Shown: positions 1 through 9,218, counted from the first letter of the stretch. The stretch is 47,633 nt of DNA from Ancylomarina sp. DW003 (GCF_029029505.1 NZ_JAKJSD010000025.1:1-47633), one strand, 5' to 3'. A program made the numbers and translations. Notes: generated from the letters alone by a model not told the origin.

Positions 1-564
1 CTGCCTGCATCGGTAACAAATATACTTGTGAGTAGTGATCCTACTTTTCCGAATACAGTTGCAACAAGAACGATTAGTTTATCAGCAGGTGCAATTCGTG
101 AAGCCACTGTAGATTTTGCAAATGGAGAGTATTTTACTTTTAGTAAATCTAATAATCCTCCTGTTTTATCGAATATGGAAAGTACTGTTATTAATTATTG
201 CGATGGAAATGAATCACTCACATCAAATGTTACAGTCACTGATACTGATGGTGATACACAAACTGCAGTAATAACCTTCGATAGTGGTTTTCAATCAGGA
301 GAAGATACTTTAGTTTATACTCCGGGAACAGGTGTAACTGTAATTTCTCAAACGGCAGAGAGAGTAGAAATTCAGGCTAATGTTGCCAATATGCAGACAG
401 CCTTACGTGCAATTAGCTATACCAACAGCCAATCAGGTAGTTCACGCACCACTGCTAACCGAGTAATCTCTATCATTCTAAACGATGGAACTGATGATAG
501 CAATAAAGTTACCAGAACAATTAAACCAAGTCGGGTTCCGCAGCCGGTAGGTATTTTTTATTAG
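1..564 (+). CDS. C-terminal end of a large repetitive surface protein (partial)
   Basis: The reading frame is open from the first base, so the gene starts upstream of the window and only about 187 residues are visible. They form a cadherin/Calx-beta-like module: a divider (NNPPVLSNMESTVINY), a TDTDGDTQTAVITF strand pair, then AISYTNSQSG and ISIILNDGTDDSN, which are typical of large secreted repeat proteins in Bacteroidota. It ends in PQPVGIFY without a recognisable type IX sorting domain. The GTG at 28 is only an internal codon. The function is probably adhesion or cell-surface; the exact family is not determined. Confidence 0.7.
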   Translation: MPASVTNILVSSDPTFPNTVATRTISLSAGAIREATVDFANGEYFTFSKSNNPPVLSNMESTVINYCDGNESLTSNVTVTDTDGDTQTAVITFDSGFQSGEDTLVYTPGTGVTVISQTAERVEIQANVANMQTALRAISYTNSQSGSSRTTANRVISIILNDGTDDSNKVTRTIKPSRVPQPVGIFY

Positions 565-597
565 CTTGTGTGCTAAGTATAAACTTTATAGGTGTTG

Positions 598-631
598 AAA
601 AAGGTTTGGAGTCTACTCTTAACCTTTTTTT
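598..631 (+). terminator. Rho-independent terminator after the surface protein
   Basis: AAAAAGGTT and AACCTTTTT form a 9-bp stem around a 14-nt loop, ending in a run of T. It lies 35 bases after the stop codon of the surface protein. Confidence 0.6.
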
Positions 632-789
632 GCATATTAAGGATTATCTGTTAAACAATATTAACAAATACAACTTATATACCATCGAATATACTATCTT
701 CGAGGTTAACATGGGAATGGACCCAGAGGTGATGTGTACCAGTTTACCGGTGTTTCGGCAATTGCCAATAACCTGAGGTTTACCCTTGC

Positions 790-817
790 AATGAATGACC
801 CCAGGGTCATTCATTAA
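790..817 (-). terminator. Hairpin between the surface protein and osmC
   Basis: AATGAATGACCC and GGGTCATTCATT form a perfect 12-bp stem with a 2-nt loop, just downstream of the minus-strand OsmC gene. There is no strong T run, so it may act in either direction. The rest of 565-819 shows no credible gene. Confidence 0.5.
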
Positions 818-819
818 AT

Positions 820-1242
820 TTACAAGATACTCTCTCCGTTAAGAAAAAGTTGATAATTAATCTCAACAGAAGCCTGCAAAGTAATTGAGACTGAGCAATA
901 TTTCTCAAAGCTTAAAGCTGCAGCACGTATGACTTTATCGGCTGGAATATCACCTTCCAGATAGATTTTCAGATTCATGGCTTTAAAGGGTTTGGCACCT
1001 AACACTTCTTGAGTTTCACCATCAATTTCAACCTTATATGAATCAATTACCTGTCGTTGTTTTTTTAAGATATGAATGATGTCGATTGCAGAACAACCTC
1101 CTACGCCCATAAGCAAAAGTTCCATTGGACTATTGCCTTGTACATTCTCACCTGTTGAGTTATCCATTAATAAGGGCACGCCACTTGCACCTTTAGCTTC
1201 CATTAAAAAATCGTCGTTTATTCTTTCTATGTGTACTGTCAT
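820..1242 (-). CDS. OsmC/Ohr-family peroxiredoxin-like protein
   Basis: This 140-aa protein has the usual OsmC length and fold signature: a beta-rich N-terminus, the first redox cysteine in GVGGCSAIDI (about residue 51) and the second in KYCSVS (about residue 114). Family members reduce organic hydroperoxides in the cytosol through this cysteine pair. Here it resembles the YhfA-like branch, for which peroxidase activity is less certain. It starts 11 bases after the cysteine hydrolase stop and is third in the operon LysR-hydrolase-OsmC, which suggests a redox or stress setting. Confidence 0.85.
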   Translation of the reverse strand: MTVHIERINDDFLMEAKGASGVPLLMDNSTGENVQGNSPMELLLMGVGGCSAIDIIHILKKQRQVIDSYKVEIDGETQEVLGAKPFKAMNLKIYLEGDIPADKVIRAAALSFEKYCSVSITLQASVEINYQLFLNGESIL

Positions 1243-1253
1243 AACCGGTCGGT

Positions 1254-1820
1254 TTATATTTTCGTTAATAATTGTTCGGTACTTAAAATCTCTGCAAATT
1301 CATCTTTTAGATTTGCTAATGTGGTTTGATGAATAATTTCTGAAGGGTATTTTTCACCATGAATCCCTATACGATCAAAGGTAGCTGTTGCATCTTCAAT
1401 TAATACCGTTTCATAGCCATAATTACCCGCCATTCGTGTTGTCGTGGATATGCAATGATTAGTGGTAAGACCTACAATTACCAGGTTTGTAATTCCGTTC
1501 TTATCTAATAACTCTTTAAGATTGGTTCCTATAAAGGCAGAATTGACATTCTTGATGATGACTGGTTCGCCGGAAATGGGCTTTACCTGATCGCATATTT
1601 CAAAACCAAAGTGCGATTGATGTAATCGGGAATTTGGATCTTGTGAACTATGTATGATGTGATAGATAGGTAAATTTATTTTTCTCCATACCGATAGAAT
1701 TTGCGCCGCTTTCTTTTCAGCATCTTTATTATTTCTATTGCCTCCCCAATAGGCTTCATCATCAAAACCTTTTTGCAAATCGATTAATAAAAGGGCGGGT
1801 TTTTTATCTCTTAATTTCAT
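1254..1820 (-). CDS. Cysteine hydrolase, isochorismatase family
   Basis: The 188-aa protein carries the triad expected of the isochorismatase/nicotinamidase superfamily: Asp14 in LLIDLQKGFD, Lys90 in VIIKNVNSAF and Cys123 in GLTTNHCIST. Family members hydrolyse amides or vinyl ethers such as nicotinamide, ureidoacrylate or isochorismate in the cytosol; the substrate here cannot be read from sequence. It lies 22 bases after the LysR stop and 11 bases before osmC, so the three are very likely one transcript. Confidence 0.85.
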   Translation of the reverse strand: MKLRDKKPALLLIDLQKGFDDEAYWGGNRNNKDAEKKAAQILSVWRKINLPIYHIIHSSQDPNSRLHQSHFGFEICDQVKPISGEPVIIKNVNSAFIGTNLKELLDKNGITNLVIVGLTTNHCISTTTRMAGNYGYETVLIEDATATFDRIGIHGEKYPSEIIHQTTLANLKDEFAEILSTEQLLTKI

Positions 1821-1842
1821 AATTTACAATTTGTGGGTATTC

Positions 1843-2730
1843 TTATTTCTTTATGATGCTGTTTATTAAGTTTTCCAATACAGGATTGGTGTTTGAATTG
1901 CTCCAAACCATTCTTAGTGTCGTGCGTTGAGGAATATTATCCAGTTCTATAAATTTTATTCCCATATCGTATCCTAATTTTAGAGACGTTGGTACGATAG
2001 CAACTCCAAAGCCACTTTCAACTAATCGGAAAATAGAACTTGCGTTTACGGTATAATGTGAAATTAATGGCGTAAACTGACTGTGATCGAATATTTGCAT
2101 CACCTTTTCGTGATACGATTCACTATACGAAGAGTCAAATAGAATAAAAGATTCATCTTTAACTTGTGATAGATCGTTAAAATTCGATTCTGTTAATGGG
2201 TGATCTTTAGGTAAAACCAATGAAAAAGTGTCTTCAAAAACGGGTTGGATTTCAATACCTCTTGGCACTCGCTCCATTCTTACAAAGCCAACATCAATTT
2301 CCTGATTGAGCAAGGCATGAATTTGTTTATCATTATCCATTTCATTCAAATTGAAAAGGACATTGGGATGTTTATTTTTATATTTCAAAAGAAGTTCGGG
2401 AATAACCAATTGCATAGCCGATCCAACATAGCCTAGTTTTAGGTTACCATCCATACCATCGTTTAGTAATTTAGCATGATCTATAATATCATCTAATCGT
2501 TTAAAAGTGTTGGTTAATTCGTTTTGTAAATACAAGCCAGCTTTGGTTAATTCCACTTTTCTATTGTGTCTTTCAAAAAGGTTGATGCCTAAATCTTCCT
2601 CCATTTGTTTAATCTGTCGGCTTAGACCAGGCTGGGATATATAAAGTCGCTCAGCAGCTTTTCTAAAGTGTAAATCTTTGGCTAAAGCGAGAAAGTATTT
2701 ATAATGACGAAGTTCTATTTGATTACTCAT
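1843..2730 (-). CDS. LysR-family transcriptional regulator
   Basis: This 295-aa protein is of standard LysR length. The N-terminal winged helix-turn-helix (residues 1-65) contains FRKAAERLYISQPGLSRQIK and the LGINLFERH wing, and residues 90-290 form the periplasmic-binding-protein-like effector domain. It is divergent from hutU, first gene of its own operon, and faces an intergenic region with a repeated 9-mer. It may therefore control itself and either the hydrolase/OsmC genes or hutU. The effector is unknown. Confidence 0.9.
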   Translation of the reverse strand: MSNQIELRHYKYFLALAKDLHFRKAAERLYISQPGLSRQIKQMEEDLGINLFERHNRKVELTKAGLYLQNELTNTFKRLDDIIDHAKLLNDGMDGNLKLGYVGSAMQLVIPELLLKYKNKHPNVLFNLNEMDNDKQIHALLNQEIDVGFVRMERVPRGIEIQPVFEDTFSLVLPKDHPLTESNFNDLSQVKDESFILFDSSYSESYHEKVMQIFDHSQFTPLISHYTVNASSIFRLVESGFGVAIVPTSLKLGYDMGIKFIELDNIPQRTTLRMVWSNSNTNPVLENLINSIIKK

Positions 2731-2746
2731 AGTTATTAAATCTTGA

Positions 2747-2788
2747 CAAAACTAGTATTGTTAGGTATCAAAACTAGCGATATCTTTG
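2747..2788 (+). promoter_or_regulatory. hutU promoter overlapping a candidate LysR operator
   Basis: TATCTTTG (2781-2788) fits the Bacteroidota -7 box TAnnTTTG, with TTG at 2758-2760 as -33 element 20 bases upstream. The 9-mer CAAAACTAG occurs twice, at 2747-2755 and 2769-2777, 22 bases apart (two helical turns) and flanking the -33 box. A degraded inverted copy, CTAGTTTG, lies at 2850-2857. The operator role is inferred. Confidence 0.55.
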
Positions 2789-2876
2789 CTAATAATAAAA
2801 TTTAAGGTGTAGCCTTTTAAATTGATTTAATTTTTAAGGCCCAAAATATCTAGTTTGAATCATTAAGTTGAAGATT

Positions 2877-4874
2877 ATGACATTTCAAGAACAGATTTTG
2901 CAAGGAATTCCATCTGAATTACCAGCAAAGAAGGCTTATCCAAAGGATGCTAATAGAGCACCAAAGAGAAAGGATATTTTATCAGTAGAGGAAAAGCAAT
3001 TGGCTATTCGTAATGCTTTGCGTTATTTTCCAAAGCCTTGGCATAAAGAACTTGCCGCTGAATTTGCACAGGAGTTATTAGACTTTGGTCGTATATATAT
3101 GTACCGATTCAAGCCTGAATATAAAATTTACGCTCGTCCAATTCAAGATTATCCTGCTAAATCTCAACAAGCTGCAGGTATCATGATGATGATGCAAAAT
3201 AACTTGGATCCTGCTGTAGCTCAGCATCCAGAGGAGTTGATTACTTATGGAGGTAACGGTGCTGTGTTCCAAAACTGGGCGCAATACCTACTTACTATGG
3301 AATATTTGGCGACGATGACTGATGAGCAAACATTGCATATGTACTCAGGTCATCCTATGGGGCTTTTTCCATCATCTAAAGGTGCGCCTAGAGTAATTGT
3401 TACAAATGGTTTGGTTATACCTAACTATTCGAAGCCTGATCATTGGGAGAAATTCAATGCTTTAGGTGTTTCACAATACGGGCAAATGACTGCAGGTTCT
3501 TTCATGTACATTGGTCCACAAGGTATTGTTCATGGAACAACAATTACGGTGATGAATGCTTTCCGTAAAATCTTGAAAAAAGGAGAGACTCCTGGTGGAA
3601 AGATTTTCTTAACTGCCGGTTTAGGTGGTATGAGTGGTGCTCAACCTAAAGCGGGTAATATTGCCGGATGTATCACAATTGGTGCAGAGGTGAACCCTAA
3701 GGCAGCTACTAAGCGTCATGAGCAAGGTTGGGTTGATGTATTGATTGACAATATGGACGATCTAATTAAGCGTGTAAAACAAGCTCAGGAAACTAAAGAA
3801 GTTGTATCTATTGCCTTTATTGGTAATGTGGTTGATGTGTGGGAACGTTTCGATAAAGAGAATATCTTTATTCACGTTGGTTCTGACCAAACTTCGCTAC
3901 ATATTCCATGGACTGGTGGTTACTATCCAGTTGATGTTGAATTTGATGAGGCCAACCGTTTGATTCGTGAAGAGCCGGAAGTATTCAAAGAAAAAGTACA
4001 GGCTTCACTTCGTCGTCAGGCTGCATCTATAAACAATCATACAGCTAAAGGAACTTATTTCTTCGATTACGGAAATGCTTTCTTATTGGAAGCTTCTCGT
4101 GCTGGTGCTGATATTATGGCTGATAATGGTATCGATTTCAGATACAAATCATACGTTCAGGATATTTTAGGACCTATGTGTTTCGACTATGGTTTCGGAC
4201 CATTCCGTTGGGTTTGTGCATCGGGTAGAGCAGAAGATTTGGATATGACTGATGAGATTGCGATGCAAGTTCTACAGGAGATCAAGGAGAATTCTCCAGA
4301 AGAGATTCAATTGCAGATGCAAGATAACATCACTTGGATTAAAGAGGCAAAGCAAAATAAAATGGTTGTTGGTTCTCAGGCACGTATTTTATATGCTGAT
4401 GCTGAAGGACGCTCTAAGATTGCTGAAGCTTTCAATAACGCCATTGCTGCTGGTAAAATTGGACCAGTTGTTTTAGGTCGTGATCATCATGATGTGAGTG
4501 GTACTGACTCGCCATACAGAGAAACATCAAATATTTACGACGGATCTAAGTTTACGGCTGATATGTCTATTCACAATGTGATTGGAGATAGCTTTAGAGG
4601 TGCGACTTGGGTATCAATCCACAATGGTGGTGGTGTAGGTTGGGGTGAAGTATCTAATGGAGGTTTCGGAATGTTACTTGATGGAACTCCAGAAGCTGAT
4701 GCTCGCCTGAAAAGCATGTTATTTTACGATGTAAATAATGGTATTGCACGTCGTTCATGGGCTCGTAACGATGAAGCTATGTTCGCTATTAAGCGCGAGA
4801 TGGAACGTCGTCCTGATCTAAAGGTGACATTGCCAAATCTGGTTGAAGATAATTTGTTAACTGATCTTTTTTAA
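2877..4874 (+). CDS. hutU: Urocanate hydratase (urocanase)
   Basis: HutU converts urocanate to 4-imidazolone-5-propionate, the second step of histidine degradation, using tightly bound NAD+ as electrophile. The 665-aa protein is the long form found in Bacteroidota and eukaryotes rather than the 555-aa proteobacterial form. Visible signatures are YGGNGAVFQNWAQYL near residue 120, the glycine-rich GLGGMSGAQPKAG NAD site, and the active-site region LGPMCFDYGFGPFRWVCASG. The ATG at 2877 is preferred over the TTG three codons upstream. No hutH, hutI or ftcD is adjacent, so the pathway is split in this genome. Confidence 0.95.
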   Translation: MTFQEQILQGIPSELPAKKAYPKDANRAPKRKDILSVEEKQLAIRNALRYFPKPWHKELAAEFAQELLDFGRIYMYRFKPEYKIYARPIQDYPAKSQQAAGIMMMMQNNLDPAVAQHPEELITYGGNGAVFQNWAQYLLTMEYLATMTDEQTLHMYSGHPMGLFPSSKGAPRVIVTNGLVIPNYSKPDHWEKFNALGVSQYGQMTAGSFMYIGPQGIVHGTTITVMNAFRKILKKGETPGGKIFLTAGLGGMSGAQPKAGNIAGCITIGAEVNPKAATKRHEQGWVDVLIDNMDDLIKRVKQAQETKEVVSIAFIGNVVDVWERFDKENIFIHVGSDQTSLHIPWTGGYYPVDVEFDEANRLIREEPEVFKEKVQASLRRQAASINNHTAKGTYFFDYGNAFLLEASRAGADIMADNGIDFRYKSYVQDILGPMCFDYGFGPFRWVCASGRAEDLDMTDEIAMQVLQEIKENSPEEIQLQMQDNITWIKEAKQNKMVVGSQARILYADAEGRSKIAEAFNNAIAAGKIGPVVLGRDHHDVSGTDSPYRETSNIYDGSKFTADMSIHNVIGDSFRGATWVSIHNGGGVGWGEVSNGGFGMLLDGTPEADARLKSMLFYDVNNGIARRSWARNDEAMFAIKREMERRPDLKVTLPNLVEDNLLTDLF

Positions 4875-4897
4875 AGATTAGTTTTGTGTAAAGAAGG

Positions 4898-4936
4898 GAA
4901 ATGGGTTCAGGTACGTTCTGAGCCCATTTCTTGTTT
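4898..4936 (+). terminator. Terminator of hutU
   Basis: GAAATGGGTTCAG and CTGAGCCCATTTC pair over 13 bases with one G-T pair and a 7-nt loop, followed by a T-rich stretch. It lies 24 bases after the hutU stop. Confidence 0.8.
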
Positions 4937-5135
4937 CTGGTGGTTCCTTAGAATTAATTATAATTTAGATAATAATCAATTTTCGCAATTTCTTTTGATG
5001 AGTTTCTTTAGAATTTCTAAATGAATAAAACACCTGTTAAAATTAGACAAATACCTGAAATTCGCCCACATTAAGAAATATTTCATGTGTGATCGATTAA
5101 GTTTGTTAAGTCTTAATAATGGAATTTCAAAAGAA

Positions 5136-6191
5136 CTAGATGTAATCTTTATGAATTTCCAGGCCTTTTTCTTTAAGTTCCTGGCTAATTCGTTTAAGTA
5201 ACTTTACCTTTTGATTTAAAGGCAGAAAAGCCGATTTAAAGCCATTTGTAATTAAGTACTTTATTTCTTTAGGACTAAAATTGAATTCCTTAATTGCCAA
5301 TAGATATTCATCGGTTAATGTGGTTTTTGATATGAGTCGATTATCGGTATTGATCGTTACCCTTAAGCCCATATCAAAATAAAACCGAATAGGGTGTCGG
5401 GAATAAGATTCTATTGCTTTGGTTTGAAGATTCGATTTAATACACATCTCAAGTGGAATACGATGGTCATTGACATAGTTGAGCAAATCGCCATCTTCTT
5501 TTAATCTTGTACCATGACCAATTCTATTGGCTCTGACATGGTGTAAGGCCTGATGTATTGATTCTGGACCATAAGCCTCACCTGCATGCACAGTGGTATT
5601 GATATTGTTATTTATTATCAGGTAAAAAGCTTCTTTATGATCCTTGGCTGGGAAATTTCTTTCAGCTCCAGCTAAGTCGAATCCTACAACACCATAATTT
5701 TTATAAGCAACGCACAGTTCTGCAAGTATGTTGGTTGTTTCCGGACTTAAATGACGTAAACCACATATGATGATACCAACTATAATATCAAAATTTTTCT
5801 CAGCTCTATTTTTGCCATCTAACACAGCTTCTACAACCTTACTTAAGGATAAGCCATTTTCGACATGTAGGATAGGAGAAAAGCGAATTTCCAGATATCT
5901 GACATTTTCAGTAGCACAATCCTCAGCCAATTCGTATGTAGCACGCTCCAAAGCATCCTTTGTTTGAAGAACAGAACAAGTTATATCGAAAGGTCTTAGG
6001 TATTCGGTTAAGCTTTTACAGTTGTTGTCAACTTCTAATATTTGTCTCAGCTTCTCTGGATCGTTCTCTGGTAAGTCTACCTTATTTTTTTTTGCAAGAT
6101 CCATGATGGTTTCAACACGCATTGATCCATCTAAATGACAATGAAGTTCTGCTTTAGGTAAGCTCTTAATAAATTCTCTTGTAAGTTCCAC
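5136..6191 (-). CDS. add: Adenosine deaminase
   Basis: This 351-aa protein has the full metal-dependent amidohydrolase set: HxH in ELHCHLDGS (His17, His19), the third zinc ligand and Glu in VHAGEAYGPES, RIGHGTRL, and the final aspartate in INTDNRLIS. The NTDN form is usual in bacterial Add proteins. It deaminates adenosine or deoxyadenosine to inosine in purine salvage. It is monocistronic and convergent with hutU; the 200 bases between the hutU terminator and its stop hold nothing recognisable. Confidence 0.93.
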   Translation of the reverse strand: MELTREFIKSLPKAELHCHLDGSMRVETIMDLAKKNKVDLPENDPEKLRQILEVDNNCKSLTEYLRPFDITCSVLQTKDALERATYELAEDCATENVRYLEIRFSPILHVENGLSLSKVVEAVLDGKNRAEKNFDIIVGIIICGLRHLSPETTNILAELCVAYKNYGVVGFDLAGAERNFPAKDHKEAFYLIINNNINTTVHAGEAYGPESIHQALHHVRANRIGHGTRLKEDGDLLNYVNDHRIPLEMCIKSNLQTKAIESYSRHPIRFYFDMGLRVTINTDNRLISKTTLTDEYLLAIKEFNFSPKEIKYLITNGFKSAFLPLNQKVKLLKRISQELKEKGLEIHKDYI

Positions 6192-6486
6192 TCTTTAATT
6201 ATTTTGTTAATAGAAAATAGCAAAGTTTCTAATAATAAAATGGTTGTGATATAAGAAATGCCATTGGAAAATATTAATGACAATCTTAGAATTGTCACAA
6301 AGATATGAGTAAATTTTAGATTGATAGAGCCATTCTAAATTACGATGAGTTTTTAATATAAATTTCCTTTTTAAGTCTTTCGTAATTAGATTAAAGAGAG
6401 TGAGTTGTAAGAATTTATTCTTGACTAATTTTGATCTTTTCCCCAAAACGAAATCTTACACCTTAATCATTTTAGGTGCTTTTTTT

Positions 6487-6642
6487 AATGCGGGTGCCCT
6501 ACGTAACTTAAATAATCAGGGCTTCGCTGCTTTTGGAAAAGTAATTAAGGGAATGAATGTTGTCAGAAAAATACAAATGTAAAAGGAAGAAGGGCAGATG
6601 CTTCTTAAGCGTATTTCTTTTACTTCTATAAAACGAAAATAA
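6487..6642 (+). pseudogene. C-terminal remnant of a cyclophilin peptidyl-prolyl isomerase
   Basis: Translation reads NAGALRNLNNQGFAAFG, KVIKGMNVVRKIQM, stop, then KEEGQMLLKRISFTSIKRK, stop. This is the last third of a Bacteroidota cyclophilin (GFAxFGxVxxGMxVVxxIQ, then EGQ-L and a terminal beta strand). The in-frame TAA at 6580-6582 replaces what would normally be a Gln codon (CAA). The N-terminal catalytic part is absent: upstream sequence in this frame is not cyclophilin-like. The remaining bases of 6192-6664 hold nothing else I can recognise. Confidence 0.75.
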
Positions 6643-6664
6643 GCAACTACCATAAGCATGTATT

Positions 6665-7036
6665 TTAAACTTGACTCAACCAATCTTCGGCTGCTTCTTT
6701 CGTAGAAAATATCTCAAACTTATATTTTGGATTTTTTTCTAACTCTTGAAAAAGCATGGCGAGTGCTGTTGTTTTGGGATCGCTAACAATAATTGCATCG
6801 GTTATGGAGTCATATTTTTTCAGAGACTTTTCATTTTCAATAATAATAGCATTCAAATCATGAATTGAGAAATCAAAAACAGCCTTACTTGAATCTGTCC
6901 TGATTTTTAAATTTCGAGGGAATGATTTATTCTTTTTTGTTGCAATAATATATTCAAGTATTTCATTTAAGCTCACATCTCCTTCAAAACTCGATTCAAG
7001 AATTCCTGTTGCGGGATTAAATTCAGAAATAACCAT
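6665..7036 (-). CDS. STAS/SpoIIAA-like domain protein, uncharacterised
   Basis: A 123-aa soluble protein with alternating strands and helices. It opens MVISEFNPATGILESSFEGD, which fits the first strand pair of a SpoIIAA-like fold, and ends in YKFEIFSTKEAAEDWL, a C-terminal motif common in small STAS/SpoIIAA-like proteins of Bacteroidota. No catalytic residues are apparent. It is probably monocistronic, with 59 bases to the next gene on the same strand. The family assignment rests on pattern resemblance only. Confidence 0.6.
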   Translation of the reverse strand: MVISEFNPATGILESSFEGDVSLNEILEYIIATKKNKSFPRNLKIRTDSSKAVFDFSIHDLNAIIIENEKSLKKYDSITDAIIVSDPKTTALAMLFQELEKNPKYKFEIFSTKEAAEDWLSQV

Positions 7037-7095
7037 ACTAATTGTGTTTTGATTTTTGTTTGATTTTTAGATCTATAGCAGAAACAAATGCTTGT

Positions 7096-7950
7096 TTATA
7101 TATCTTTTATCATTTCGAATTGTTTCCCGCTCAGAGGGAACGAATGATATTTCATGAACTCATTAACAGACTGGCAATTGATTTCTGTATTAATGAGCTT
7201 TATTTCCCGATGTTGATTGAATTTTAAAACTTCATTCAATAGGAGAGTGCCAATGCCCTGTCTTCTAAACGGTTTATTCACGGCAATTTGAGTAATATCT
7301 CCGGATGAAGGTTCAAATATACAGAATCCTACCAATTCCTCTGACTTAAAGGCGCCAAGGTAAACAAATCGGGAAGGATCTCTGGAAATGGCATCAAGGC
7401 TATTTTGCCATGATGGATGAAAATCCTGAAAGTCAGATGCTAATTCACATTGTTTTAGATTAATAGGTGCAATTTGGTAAGTGCTTGTCATCTTTTTTGA
7501 ATTAAGCTTTACTTCATCCATTTTTCGAACAAAATAGTTGAATTCCCGATTGACTTTAAAGCCTAATTTTTTATAAATAGATACCGCTTTGGTGTTGTGT
7601 TGCAAGACCTCGAGTAAATATTGAGAGATATTAACTTCTTTTAGAAATGGAATGGAGTATTCGAATATCTGAAAAGCTAGGCCTTGACCACGAAACTCTT
7701 TTATTGTTCCTGTTCCTGTATCGTAAGCTGTTTTTATGCCATTAAAAGTGTCTATTCCATTTAGAGTGAAAGCAACAATGTCATTTCCATCAAAAGCAGC
7801 AAATGATAATTTAGCAACAAAGCCTCTTCTGATTAGCATGTTTTTTAATTCACTATGATTAATTTGAATCTCGTAATCTTTAAAGGCTTTACTAAAAGCC
7901 GTATAGATGATATCAAAATCGATGTTCTCCAATGATTTAATTTTTATCAT
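7096..7950 (-). CDS. Tandem GNAT-family N-acetyltransferase
   Basis: The 284 residues hold two GNAT domains. The first (about 1-150) has the acetyl-CoA loop in EFRGQGLAFQIFEYS and the C-terminal NTKAVSIYKKLGFKVNREF. The second (about 155-284) has ITQIAVNKPFRRQGIGTLLL, the better conserved R/QxxGxG/A pyrophosphate-binding loop. Only the second loop matches the consensus well, so the first domain may be a recognition or degenerate half. The substrate is unknown. It lies 24 bases downstream of the deacetylase gene and may share its transcript. Confidence 0.82.
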   Translation of the reverse strand: MIKIKSLENIDFDIIYTAFSKAFKDYEIQINHSELKNMLIRRGFVAKLSFAAFDGNDIVAFTLNGIDTFNGIKTAYDTGTGTIKEFRGQGLAFQIFEYSIPFLKEVNISQYLLEVLQHNTKAVSIYKKLGFKVNREFNYFVRKMDEVKLNSKKMTSTYQIAPINLKQCELASDFQDFHPSWQNSLDAISRDPSRFVYLGAFKSEELVGFCIFEPSSGDITQIAVNKPFRRQGIGTLLLNEVLKFNQHREIKLINTEINCQSVNEFMKYHSFPLSGKQFEMIKDI

Positions 7951-7974
7951 GATGCTATTTATTTAAGATGAGAT

Positions 7975-8916
7975 CTAGTAGGTTTTATTTTTGTTTTGAT
8001 TGATTTGCTTAAATAAGTCTTCAATTTCCTTTGTAGAAGGCTCAATTTTTATATACTTAATTCTGTCTTTCTGAGATTTTTGCCATCGGTAAAGCCAGGA
8101 AATACCCCATTTTTTATAATAGGAATCCTTCTGCTTATAAACAGGATCTTTTAAGGCTTCATCCAAAGAAATAAATTGATATTCTTTTTGTTTTAACTCC
8201 TTTACAATTTGATCCAGATAATCGGCATTGAGTTTATTGTCGTGACACAAATAGATGTGATTGATTGAACGACCATATTGTTCTTGACAAAACTTTTCGA
8301 AAAAAGAGAAGTATTCTAAAGTGATCGTGACATAAGCTTGTCCAATTTGTTTTGCACGAGCTAAATTATTTTGATTTAAGTAATACTCATAAACGCGATT
8401 GTACATCCAATCTGAGCTTTCAATTGTGAATGGGGATATTTGGTAGTCATGTTTATTAAGAAACTGTTTAATTTTTACATGCTGTGCTGAGTCTTTACCC
8501 AAATCATTGTACGGAAATCTAAAATGCCTTAAATCTTTCTTGTATTTTTTTGCTAATTCTGAACTAATAGATTCACCCTTGATAATATCTAACTTAAAAG
8601 AGTCTAAGCCTACTTGAGAGTAACGTGAATGATTGAAACTGTGATTACCCAATGTCACAAAATCTTTTTTTGCCCAAAAGCTTAATAGTTCAAAGTTTCT
8701 TCGAATAGAATCAGTTTTATAAATGTTTCCTTCATTAATATAAATTGCAATGGGTATGGCCAAGGCATTTAGTTTTTTAAGAAGAGGGGATTCGTATAAA
8801 TCCTTTTCGTATAAGCGAGTGTTGGGAACATCATCAATACTAATCGAAACCTTATTTTGTGTGAACCCTAATTGAGAAAGTATTAATAAATTAAGAACTA
8901 TTATGGCAGGTTTCAT
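7975..8916 (-). CDS. Secreted polysaccharide deacetylase (NodB-homology) family protein
   Basis: The 313-aa protein begins with a signal peptide (about residues 1-19, ending GFTQ). NodB motifs follow: VSISIDD (Asp28-Asp29) as motif 1, LGNHSFNHSR (His92, His96) as the metal-binding HxxxH, and HFRFPYNDLG as motif 3. Family members remove N- or O-acyl groups from glycans in the periplasm or at the cell surface. The C-terminal 100 residues are basic and helix-rich. The glycan substrate cannot be inferred. Confidence 0.82.
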   Translation of the reverse strand: MKPAIIVLNLLILSQLGFTQNKVSISIDDVPNTRLYEKDLYESPLLKKLNALAIPIAIYINEGNIYKTDSIRRNFELLSFWAKKDFVTLGNHSFNHSRYSQVGLDSFKLDIIKGESISSELAKKYKKDLRHFRFPYNDLGKDSAQHVKIKQFLNKHDYQISPFTIESSDWMYNRVYEYYLNQNNLARAKQIGQAYVTITLEYFSFFEKFCQEQYGRSINHIYLCHDNKLNADYLDQIVKELKQKEYQFISLDEALKDPVYKQKDSYYKKWGISWLYRWQKSQKDRIKYIKIEPSTKEIEDLFKQINQNKNKTY

Positions 8917-8984
8917 CAGTATGGTTTTTTATATCGATTTCTTATTAGAAAAGAATATTTTATGAAAGCCTTAAAATAGGCACA

Positions 8985-9218
8985 TTATCTGTTTAGTGCA
9001 AGAGTCATATCTAAATTAGATTCAATAAATTCATCCGATATCTTATCTGCTATAAACCGAGCATTTATCTTGTATTTACGGTTGTAAATCAACTCTCTTA
9101 AGGGAAGTTTGAAATTTTCTTCGTTTAGTTTCTTTATTGAAATGGAATGTGGTACTAAATTGAGATTGACGATACATTTGCTCCAAAAAAACTGATCTAT
9201 AAAATGGGAGATAATCAA
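8985..9218 (-). pseudogene. C-terminal remnant of a GT1/GT28-type glycosyltransferase
   Basis: The 77-residue reading reads LIISHFIDQFFWSKCIVNLN, LVPHSISIKKLNEENF, then a helical tail. It matches the sugar-nucleotide-binding end of sterol glucosyltransferase-like enzymes (IPHFxDQPFWGxRVxxLGVGP-PIPxKxLTxExL). The family is over 350 aa, so most of the protein is missing. In this frame a stop lies nine codons upstream of the TTG. The key Pro and Gly of the DQPFWG motif are replaced (DQFFWS), which fits decay. Confidence 0.65.

Noticed and set aside
570-776. 68-codon ORF after the surface protein
   Set aside because: It overlaps the terminator, has no start context or familiar composition, and reads like translated intergenic DNA.
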